Below are positions 40,801-52,800 of a stretch of 64,000 bases of DNA, piece after piece; positions within the stretch are counted from its first letter, which is position 1; each line of letters starts with the position of its first letter. The stretch lies in assembly GCF_954871325.1 (NCBI RefSeq), contig NC_088775.1, forward strand, positions 41,517,561-41,581,560, written 5' to 3'. The position numbers and the translations under genes were made by a program. The notes under the pieces were generated by a model that did no database searches, was not told where the DNA came from, and worked only from the letters and a program-made list of their open reading frames with translations. This stretch comes from Gordionus sp. m RMFG-2023. Taxonomy: Eukaryota; Nematomorpha; Gordioida; Chordodea; Parachordodidae.

Positions 40801-43800
40801 CCAAACTTTTATCAAGCAAGATTAAATTTTTTAGGTCATAAATTACAAATATAAATATATTAATATTTAGTCAAAAGGATTATGCACATAAAGACAATTT
40901 TGCAAATATTATGAAATCTATTTATTCTATAAACAATATATATTTACAAATATGTTTCATTATTTGTTCATTGAAGGTAAGGCGCATACGCAGGAATTTG
41001 GTCTGGGGGAGGGGGTAATAAAATTTTTTAAGAAATATTATTGTTTTTTAAAAATACCAAGCATAAATTTATTAGAACTAATAACTATTTCTAATACACA
41101 ATTTTAAATTAATGTGAATTATAAAAAAATTATACGTATAAACCGTCATCATATAAAAAACTATAAAATAAATGTGAATTAAAAAATATTAAACGGATAT
41201 AACTGGCGGTATAGAAAAACTATAAAATAAATGTCAATTATAAAATATAAAGTGAATACACTTTATGAATCACTTAAAGACCCAAAATAGAAATTTGAAT
41301 TTTTTGACCCTTTAAAATTTATACATAAAAAATTTAAATGTTGGAAATATAAATTAATACACAAAATGTTTCTTAGGAATAATTGTATTTTGTATGTTAT
41401 ATATTTACATGTAAAATCCAATCTTCGTTGGGATTGAGCTAATTTTTCAATTATCTCATCCTTGCTTGTCGTCAAATGCCTATGAATATTCAAAAGATTC
41501 AAACCTTTCAATCCACTTTCAGAAGTTGTACTTCTTGGTATGTTTTTCAGAGACCTGCAGACCCGGCCCCGGGCCGGACCGTATTTTAATTTTTTAAATA
41601 TACCTGGGCCAGGCCCGAATTTTTTTTAAAAAATATCCGGGCCGGGTTATATATTTTAAAACAGCCTAAATTTGAAATCGTTATTATTTATAAAAATCAA
41701 AAAGAAATATAATTTATTTTAAAAAAATCCGGGCCGGGTCTGAAAATTTTATTTAAAAAAAGCCGGAAAGGGCCTGAATTTTTTTAAAAAAAAACCCGAA
41801 CCGGGCCATAAAAAATTTTAAAAAAAATCCGGGCCATGCCCTGCAAATGATACCTCTGCAGGGCTCTGTTTCTTAAAAATGAGAATATTCTCTCATTAGT
41901 TTACTAATGGGAAGAGTTGCTAATATATATAAACCCTTTTAAAACATTGGGAATATAATTTAAATGTGTTTGAAATGCAAAGCATCCATAGCATTTTTTG
42001 GGACTATATCAACCATAGTTAATTTTATAAATATAGTTATTCAGCTAATAAGACATCATAAGATACTTTAACATCTTTATGATAAAAATTTAACAAATAT
42101 TTTTTTTTCGATCACCATCTGAAAAAGGTTGGTAAGGCTTTTCTGGAAGTAATATCTACAGATAAGTGCTGCATAATGAATTAAAAACCATTAATTTATT
42201 TGGGTTAAAAATGTATCTAAGAGAGGAGACATCTGTTTTGTAATACTCTTCTACTCATCATATATTAATGTTTTAACGATGAGCTTGCCTTGCTGCAAGT
42301 CGAAGGAGACAGATATTAAACACATATAGCTTTGCTTTTGACTCAACAATAACATATAAAATATGAAATTCTTCATCAACATTAGCCCTAATTTCCTTGA
42401 GTTCTAATAAAATGCTCTCCGCTAATCTTATTTTCTTAATCAAGTCAATGTCATGTTTTTGAAAAGTATTACATATAGTTGTATAATTAAATAATACATT
42501 CTAATGAGAAAAAAAATTTGGAATAAGCATTGAATCCAATAATTTTCTTGCTTCTGAGTAAATATTTCTTTCAGGCCATTGTGATATTTCAGTAATAGCA
42601 AATAATCGGTTCTTCTAACTCCATAAAAGCTGTTACTGCTTGATGGCGAAGACTATCTTGTTGGACAAGCTTGCAATTTCTTTCTCCCTGTTGGACAAGG
42701 AGTTTCAGAAACAATATTTGACTAGAAATTTGAAAATGGTAGATAAATATTACGCCACTAAAAATTTGAAAATAATAAGTAAATATCACGCCGGAAAACT
42801 TGAAATCGAAATTAATTGATAAAATAACTTAGTAGATGAATGTGATAAATAAATGTAATTAAATATTTAATATGAGATAGGAATAAATATTAACAAATAT
42901 AAATTAATATAAACAATAATATTTTTGAAAAATATATCCGGCATCTGCATTTTTTGGCTTAGGGGGAGGGATTTGTTCCCCTTCCCCCCCCCCATCTGCG
43001 TACGCGCCTAAAGGTATTAAATTTATACTTCGGAAAAAACATAATCACCTCTCATCAAAATATCAAATCAATCACTTTACAACAAGCCATCTCAGATTTT
43101 GTTAAATTTTGGTATATAAGTTATTGAAGTGTTGTAATTGAATCCAGAATTTTAAGCCCCTTACTCTACTAGAACCGGAAATATAGGGTAAAGTGGCTCT
43201 GTTTGGTCATTTTTCTAATAAAATGATTTTTTAAAATTGGGATAACCTTAATATTAGATGCACTATATATATCTATCATGGCTCATTTTATAGCCCTAAG
43301 TAAACTATTCCATGTATTTTCAATAAAATTAATTTTTAATTTATAAATTTTTTTAAAATTGTGGCTAAAAACTTGTATTTAATTATTTTAAATGTTGCTA
43401 TAAATTTATTTTACAAATTTTAGATATTTTGTAAGGAGCATCAAAAACTGTTCATATGAAGATTTTCAGAGTGGTAAAAAATATTTAAAGAGAAAAAATG
43501 CTTAAAATAAAAATACCACTATTAATAATTATAAATGGCTTAAAACTTAATGTTTGAAAATATAAGTCAATCTATGTTTGTTTTATTCCATAATATATTT
43601 GTCGAATAAGATGGCATTCCATCTGGTGGTTAATTATCTAAGAGATTAAAGGATTGGTGGTTTGAATATTAGATGAAAAAAAAGAGAAGATTCTAAACTA
43701 CAAAATGGGAATATCTAATTAAAGGGCAGGATTAAGATTGATAAAGAGGTGTTTTGAAAGCTTTAAATTGGAATTAAAAATATGAAAGAGCTGACCACCA

Positions 43801-46800
43801 GATATGGCGATAACCAGCTATTTTGTAACAAAAATTTTAAAACACTATAATGATTTAATGATCCAATTTGTATATAGCATTTTCTTGAGTTAATAAAATT
43901 TATATTTATATCCCCTTTTCACAGGACATGAAACATATGCTGTACGCCAAGGAAAAAGAATACACCGAAGGAGGTTCAAATATTTTAAAGTTTTGTTAAC
44001 TTATATTCCAATTATCCCCCCCCCCCCACCCCTTTCCCAAATTAGTTTCTTAGATATATCATTATGTTATATATCTTGATTAAAAAAGAAGTATATAAAA
44101 GAAAGGAAAAATATATAAACTTTTTATCTATAACTTAATTGACAAGTGTCCTTTTATGACAATGAATTAAAAGGAAATATAATTGCCTAAGGAAATTTTT
44201 TGACTTTCTTTTCTTGCCCTGTTAATTTTATGCAATAAATCTAATATGATTAATTGTTTTATGAATTTTGAAGAAAAATACAACCTTTTATAGACAAAAT
44301 AATATTTTTTCAATACATTAGTCCGAAATTAGTTTAAAAATATTTTAGTGCGGTGCCGATATTCGGATTGAGCAATGCCGATATTTACCTTTTTTTAAAA
44401 AATTGAATAGGACCGATATTATTTTTTTTGGTTATTTTATCATATATTATATTTTTTTATAAGGCTATGCCTATTCACTTTTTCATTATATTTCCCGATA
44501 TTCGTTCAAAACCTATCCAATATTTATTATTATCTAATTTTCAACCAAGTTTGATATAAAAATCCATTTTTTCCATGCAAAAAATTGAATTATGAATTTA
44601 ATATTTTGGGTTTGATAAACTGCAAATGCTAAGGTAAACTGCACTGCAAATGCCAAGGTAAACTGCAAATGCTTAGGTAAAAAATTTTGATATATAATTA
44701 ATTGGAGTAAGATTCATTTTCTTATGATATTTATAACTTATATAAATTATATTATTAGATATAATCAATAAAAAATGAATAGATATTAATAGTTATATTT
44801 CCTTTTATCTCATAATAAATAGTTTAAATCCTTTAATATAAATAAATTAAAAATAATTATAATTACATTTTAAATTTCATTAATATTAAATCCGCAAGTT
44901 GGCGTATTATTATTTTAAGAAAAAAAATTACAAATTTTCTTTGTTTTATTATATTTTAAAATCATATATTATTATTTAAAAGGTGTTTGACATGTTTCAC
45001 ATGTTTGACTAAACTGCAAATGCCAAAGTAAATTGCAAATGCTTAGGTAAAATTTTTTGACATATTCTCTATTAATTGGAGTGAGATTCATTTTCTTATG
45101 ATATGAATAACTTATAAAAATTATATTATTAGATAGAAATAATAATACGTCAACTTGCGGATTTAATATTAATGAAATTTAAAATGTAATTATAATTATT
45201 TTAATTTAATTATACTAAAGGATTTAAACTCTTTATTATGAGATAAAAGGAAATACAACTATTAATGTCTATTCATTTATTATTGAATATATCTAATAAT
45301 ATAATTTTGAATAAGAAAATGAACCTCGCTCCAATTAAGAGAAATTTTTACCTAAGCATTTGCAGTTTACCTTGGCATTTGTAGTTTAGTCAAACCGTAA
45401 TATTTTTATTTCTAATTGAAACCAAAATTTAAAAAAAATAAATATTATAATTAGGGATGTAAATTCCCGGGAAACTATATTTAGCGGAAATTTGATGAAA
45501 AACGAGAAATTATATTTTTTATAATACTTTATTACAGGTCAGTATTGTTTTTTTTCATGTTTTATTGAAAATATATAGATTATAAACATTATAATTAAAC
45601 AAATATGATTTAATTTCAACTAATTTGTGATTTCTTTACATGTTTTATTTGAAATTTATTGACTATAAACAATATTTAAACTAATTTTGACTAATTTATA
45701 GTTATCTTCGTTTGAAGAAGAAAATAATTCCAGACCAGAGCTTGAAATTCTAGAATCCAACAATTTGTCATTTGCAGAAATTTTCCATTACTCTCGCAAT
45801 ATCGAAATCTAGATATCCAGAAATCGGTTAATATTATCCAACCCCTTTGCAACCTGTCTCTTAAATTAAATCCGCAAAACCTTGGGTCAAATATATGAGA
45901 AGCGTAATGTATGTCCTGGCAACAAAATTTTTTTCGGTTTTTAATAAACTGCTCAATTTCTGAAAGCTTGTTCTGTAACAATAGATTTGATATTGTTTTA
46001 TAATCGTTAAATGTCTCCTTGGTATGAATAAATGCTTGATGGACATTAGGTAAATTGGTTATCTACTTCCACTATCTCTATTTGTGTAAATATAACTTTT
46101 ATAATATTGTATACTTGTATTAGATCATTTAAAAACCCATCGTTATCGAGGATCAGAAAATATATCAAGAATTGCCATCCAGTAGAATATCTTTATTTTT
46201 TAACAAGCTATTTATCATCAAAACTATACCTGCCCAACGAGTTGGGCTAGGCAACCTTAGGGAAACAATTTTATTATTATTTCTTAGGCGTTGTTTTTCT
46301 TTTAAGGTTGATAGAATATTGTTAGATTTTACATATTTGATGATATTTTTAGTTTTTGTGACTAAAATTTCAATCGAGAATATTTTATTTTCTATATCCT
46401 ATAGAAGTACATTTAATCCATGAGCGGCACATCGAATGCATTTAATAGTTGGATATTTCATTTTTACAAGGGTCCATGCTTTTTCATATTACCTATATTG
46501 TCAGTTATTATGGTGTTGATTTTTGAAATTCCCATCTCTTCAATTACTTTGGTAAATTCATTTGATATGTATTCCCCTGTATGCATGTTTGTTCCTGTGT
46601 CAATCGATATATAGAAAATGGGACAAAGGGTTACCAGAATAAAGTTGATAATGCATTCCCCTCTTATATTTGTCCACCCATCACTAATGAGAGTCAAATG
46701 TTTGCTTTTATCGAATTTTTCATTTAATATATGTTTGATCCTTTTAAATTCACTGTCTAATAAATTTTTGCTTAGTAAATATCTGGAAGACATTTTAAAA

Positions 46801-49800
46801 GCAGGTCTTAAGGATTGAAATAGTCTCTTCCATACAAACAATGGGTTATTAAAAATAGACAATTTGACATAAAGATGGTTTGTGCAAATTCAATATCCAG
46901 TTTACTGTTTTTTTGTTGTTTTATTATCAATGTATTATCATTAAATTATTTGTTTGAAAGTACTGATTTTTTTGTTTATATTATCATTTTTATTAGAATT
47001 AATATTGGAAGATATAGTTGGTCTTTCACTGAAATCAGCAACATTATTATTTGGTGGGGTTATGATTTGAACTTCTACTGGACCTATAGTTGTTAATTAC
47101 TTAATGTTCTAAGATATCTATTGCATTTAGAAATATGTATTGTCATCTTTGTTGAGTTGGGAGTGTATTCTAAATTGCAGTATTTGCACACTGCATACAG
47201 CCCTTCTTATCTGAGCTTTGTATCTATAAAAATAGGACCAAACATCTGTATACTTTCTAGGCATCTATAAGGTCAAACATGAGCAATTTAAAAACTTTAA
47301 TATAGTATATATGTTATATATATTGATTTGATGACTGTAAATAAATTAATTAAAACTAAAAGTTTCAACTAAAAACTGAACACATTGATTTAAAAACTGT
47401 GAAATTGATTACTATAAATATTCTCTACTAAAAATAACTTTTAAAATTTCTTATATTATTTATAAATTTCATTTGTATTTATTTATAATATAAATATCTT
47501 TTTAGACTAGATATTTAATTTTAACAAGTATCTTCTAGAATTTTGCAAATGGAGATAAGGAAATGAAGAACATATTCAAAAATAAAACTCAATTATAACT
47601 TATGATTTGAACCACAAGAAAAAATGTTTTTATAAAATATAATAAAAATCATATTTATTTTATCTTAAGACCATTATTAAAAATTGGGAAAATGTTAATA
47701 TTATAAAAATCATGTTGATTTAAGCAAAAAACACATTATAAATATTGAGGAAACTATAGGGGAAATTACCCCTGTCATTATCCCTAATTATAATATAATA
47801 GCTGATAGCCCGTCAAGAATGACGGGTAATCAGAATTTTCTCCGTATGGATAAATAATAAATCTTACCTTCATTTGATGATGGATGAATCAATAGTCAAA
47901 TGAGAGGAATAGATTATCCGTATTCATCCTTCCAAGATTTCTATAAATTTTTAAGACCAAATATATTATGAAAAATATGGAATAAAAAAATATGATTTGT
48001 GAGTTATGATAATTATCAATTCTTTTAGGAAATTTTCCACATCCAGAAGCAATGGTTTTTGCTCTCTCACTTTGTTTAAAATCTACATTCTTCTCAAAAA
48101 ATTATTTAAATGCTTTTAAAACCTTCCTAAATACTCTTTAAAAAAATACCTGCCATCATAGATTTGAATCAATTATGGGGGCACCTGATTCTCACAAACA
48201 CTGTGGTGGTATCCACCCCATTGCAATGAGCTATTTAGAAGATTATTAGCAAAAATAATTCCATGGGTCAAAAACCAGAGTCTTAACTTATTAAGTATAC
48301 TTATCAATTAGGATTTGGTGTTAAGAGAGAAGGCATAGCTTCGCATGCCATTTGTATTCCAAAATCCTCCTCCTAACATGGCTATGCTTTCAATAGCAAA
48401 TTTCGTTAACATTTCATAAATTGTTTATTTCCTGTTTATTCAAAATTCCTAGAGACATACAACATTAAAACTCCTTTATTCAGCCCACTTGTCATAGATT
48501 CTGACAAAAGGATTCAGCAGGGGGAAAACGTTTTCGTTTATATTACCGTGGTATTCATTATATCATCCATTGTCTATCTTAAATCTAAATTTGATTTGGA
48601 TATAAATATTTGGTATCTTGATGATGGAACAATATGTGATGCGCCAATTTTAAAAGACTCATTCTTATTAAGTCCAAATCCGAAATCTGTTTCCATGATA
48701 ACAATATACAAAACCCTCATCTAGCAAAATTAATTTTTTTATTGAGTATATAAATAATAAAAATTTAAAAAATAAGGAAATTAATATAATTAAAAAAAAT
48801 ATACAAAGTTGGATTAACAAAAAAAATGCATTTCTGGGATTCGAACCCAAAGCCATCAGATTCGTAAGCGACGCTCTTGCCGATTAGGCCAGCTTTTCAA
48901 AGTTGACGATTTTTTAAATATATATGATAAATTGTGACACTGTGACTATCACACCGCTTATATATATATATTATTATAGATATATGTTTATGATGTATAA
49001 GATGTGTGAGATGGTAATGTTAGATATTATTTTAATGGATGCTTTGATGAATGAGTGTTTGATATGGTATGATGCTTAAAAATACTATTGGCTATTACGT
49101 TGTGAAAAAGTTTAAAATATAAGAATACCTATTTAATAGTTTAAATTTTATAGCAAAAAACTTTGAATCGTATGTGAATATGTAACACTAATTCTTTTAT
49201 CTTCTATTTAATTAATTTTGCCAGATTAAGTAAAAAAAATCTTTACTGGGATTCGAACACCATGACCTTCAAATTTGTGAGCGAGGCACTTGTCGATTAG
49301 GCCACAGACGCTTTTAAAAAATCGTGAATTTTTAAATATATATTATAAATTGTGATACAGTGACATTGTGACTGTGACACGGCTTTCATATATATTATTA
49401 TTATTATAGATAGATATTATTAGTATTTTTTTATTATATAAAATAAGTTTAAGTAAAAAACATTTAAATAATACATAAAGAGCCAAATCAGCCAATATAA
49501 TAATTTTTATACATTGGACAGGCAAGTTAAACAAAATTTTTAAATAAGTGAGCAGGCAGATGTACCAAAACTTGCCCATTGCAGACCTCTAATCAGGATG
49601 ACATCAGAAACAGCAGATCATATTGGATTTTACCTCTGCCAAAGAATCCATTTATAAATGATATGCGTCTGCCACTTTTATTTTCCCATGCATTTACCAC
49701 CAGAGGTCTGCAAATGACAACATTTTCAGGTCTAATGAGAATTTTGTTAACATCTCAAAGGACGGAACCACCAAGTTGAATTAAGAAAAAAAAATAATCA

Positions 49801-52800
49801 TTGTTGAGATTCGAACCTAAGTCTATCAGATTTGTAATCGACACTCTTACCGATTAGGCCATAGACACTTTTCAAAATTCACGATTTTTGTGATGTGACT
49901 GACACTGAGAGTTTGACGTCTTTTATATATATTATAGATATATCAGTTAGTTCTAGTATATATATATATATGATGATGTATAAGATGGTAATGGATTTAT
50001 GGTAATGGAAGATGAATGAAGGATTGATAAGATATGATTCTATTGTGATTTTTATTGGACTCATATTTTTTAAAAGAATATTAAAAATTTAAAAGTATAA
50101 GTTTTAAACTATCCACAAACTTTGAATCCAGATTAAGAAGAAAAAAAATATTTTGCATGATTAAGAAATTTTTTTTTGCTCGAACCTAAGTCCATTAGAT
50201 TTGTAAACGACGACCGATTGGGCCACAGACACTTTTCAAAATTAATGATTTTTTAAATATTATATATTATAAATTGTGAAAGTGTGACTGTCACAGCGTG
50301 ACAAGGCTTATATATATTATATATCAAAAATATATATGTAACTCTACGCATTTTATTTTAAACAGTATATATATGTTGGTAGAAATATCAAAATAGTTAT
50401 ATTTAATATATATTATTACTATAACTTATTGATTTAATAAAAATGAGCTTTATAAAATTCTACAATGTGGAGGACTCTTTACGTTCCCTGAAAAATTATC
50501 TAATATTTATTGTATAAAATTTTCATAATTCATATGCCATCTTAAAAAAATTTATAATAATAAATGAAAGATCATTGCTTAAATTAGATAATGAAATGGG
50601 CGAATTATAATTTATATAAATAAATAAAAAAATTTTAAAATTTTAAAATAACAAAAAACAATAAAAAGATCGGATCGGTTTTAAGTATCGACTCGATTCG
50701 ATATGCTTTAAGAACGTTAAATATAAGTTCCGATATTTAATATCGACACAGCCCTATTTTTTTTTGATTTTATACATAATTTTCTAATAATAATAAATAA
50801 GAAACCACATTTCATTTATTTGTAATTGTAATGTTTGAAAAAAATTGAATTATTTTAAAAGAAAATAGTTAAAATTGCTTTGCAAAAAATGGGATTTAAA
50901 AATATAAGAGTCACATTTCAGCTATAAGCATCCATATTTTAAATGAGTTGATTAGCTTTTGAGGAATAAAAAAACAAAATACACTTTAGTGAAAGTAAAC
51001 GCTCCGGCCCTATTGGTCATAGACCGTCACCGGGCCGGTTTTTTTATTAATATTTAATTTTGCCTTATTCAATCCTTATAATTTATTATTAAATTTTTAT
51101 TTCATATTACTTTTCTAGAGGAGTTATTTATTTTTTTTAGTTCATTTTTATTTTACAATATACTATTAAAACGAAAAGTTTGTTAAAAAAGCATTTTATT
51201 TTTAAATAATAAATAGCTGTATTATTCATATGATGATTTAATATTATTAATATAAAATATTTTTATATTCAATAAAATGATAAAACAAGAATTAAATTAG
51301 GTAGAAACGAAAATATTTTAAAAATAACAAGACGGGTCTTTTTAGTCTAAAGCTTCTAGAAGATTTGAAATTACGACGAAGTTAAGGTGCTCTTAATCCC
51401 CCCTCCCCTCTTTATGATTTGGAAAGAAAATTTATGCAATGGCAAAAGATATAAATATGGGAAAAAACGAAAGAATTGATAGAATGAGAAGAGAGTGAAA
51501 TGAAAAGAAAGAAATAAAAAAAGAAAGAAAACTAATAAATTCTCTACTTAAATAAATATTATTGAATATAAAACATTGACACGTTAAATTTTTTTTCCGA
51601 CTTAATTTTTCTTTACAAAAAATTAACCTAGGTTTTAGCCATGCTGAACAAGAACGTTTCCAGATCAATTTTGATGAAGAATTTTTTAATTTTTGCGAGT
51701 CCGAACTTACCAAGATTAATACATTCTTTGCGGGTAATTTCAGTTTTTGATTTTTTACATAGCATTTAAGCCAAACTTAGTATCCTCCCTGTATCTTGGT
51801 CAATTTTCTAGCTTATTGATTTATTTATTATTTTAAAAATCAGAGAAGCTGGCAGAAGCTACTCGCAAGCTGGCCTCCTTGAAATTTGAACTAAGCGTTT
51901 TTGCCGAATCTTCTCCGGACACTAAAGGTGCTCACAAATTGTGCGCCTCCCTCTACGCATTGGACAAGAATCGTCATACCGCCGAGGCAGCCCGTGCTTC
52001 TCAGGGCTGGATCCGTTGGCTTGCGCTCTCGGGAGAAAGTGGGAACGGGAAAAACAAGAAGAAAGCGGACGACCTCAAGCTAGCCTTCTCGGAGTACTAC
52101 CTCAGTCTGGTGTTGCTACAGAATTACCAACAACTCAATTATACAGGCTTTCGAAAGATACTCAAAAAGCACGACAAGGTAAAAACTCATAAATTAGTGT
52201 ATAATTGTAACACTATTCCCATCTTTTATTTTCTCTTTTTCACGCGAATATTCAAGGGAAGGAATGTAAATTTCTAAGTGATTCATAAAAAACACTATAT
52301 TTTTATTGCCCGCTGGTTTTCATTTTAAACTCCCATAGGATGTATTTAAATCAGACTTTTATTTTTTTTTAAATATAATATTTTAATTTTTTATAGCGTA
52401 ATTATTACCTAACCTACCAGTTGATTATGAGTAAAATATAACTTTTTTATTATATATTATGAGTATGATTGATTAATTTTATAATGAATTCATCGGTGGA
52501 AAATGTTTTTTATTTATAAGATGGGCGTAAAAGGATATTATTTAGAATTGTTTTAATGAGGTTTAGTGAAAGGAAAGAAGTTTCTATCAGTTTATAAAAA
52601 AATGTAATCATAAATTATAAGAACTTATTTCAAGAAACATCATATCTTATGCAGATAAAAATAAGGAATCAAATGGTAATATTGAAAAGGTAAAAGATGA
52701 AATTCCTGGTGATTTACATTTTGATTTTAAATCAAGATAAATGTTTAAAAGTTCCTTTGTTATAATAAAAGTGCATATTCATCCAGTACGATTATTAGTT

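Larger units (their letters stand above)
40980..43008 (-). mobile_element. hAT-like transposon with AGGCGCATACGCAG ends, interrupted by a MITE
   Basis: Ends AGGCGCATACGCAGGAATTT and CATCTGCGTACGCGCC are inverted. Flanking TGAAGGTA (40,972-40,979) and TAAAGGTA (43,009-43,016) form an 8-bp target duplication with one mismatch. A G-rich run (CTGGGGGAGGGGG) follows the left end and CCCCCCCCC precedes the right. Transposase remnants lie on minus, split by the MITE at 41,548-41,868. It sits in intron 1 of XPR1 on the opposite strand. Confidence 0.82.
44346..50756 (-). mobile_element. Possible 6.4-kb composite hAT in XPR1 intron 2
   Basis: TAGTGCGGTGCCGATATTCG at the left and the complement of TAGGGCTGTGTCGATATT at the right are imperfect inverted ends (15 of 18 matching by eye), each followed by further CCGATATT/GATCGG words. 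Between them lie a minus-strand hAT transposase remnant, a foldback repeat, a retroelement remnant and a tRNA-like array. The flanks are T-rich (AATATTTT and ATTTTTTT), so the target duplication is only suggestive. If real, the core element has been greatly enlarged by later insertions. Confidence 0.5.

Noticed and set aside
46172-47096. Several plus-strand hydrophobic frames
   Set aside because: They are antisense shadows of the minus-strand hAT transposase.
49579-49779. 66-codon plus-strand frame
   Set aside because: Lies in repeat-derived sequence between tRNA-like units, with no recognisable domain or splice context.
48828-50260. Functional tRNA genes
   Set aside because: A- and B-box-like sequences and a T stem are present, but anticodon and acceptor stems do not pair in any unit.
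51901-52192. Overlapping alternative-frame open frames across XPR1 exon 4
   Set aside because: Shadows of the GC-rich exon; the XPR1 frame is fixed by SPX homology and splice phase.
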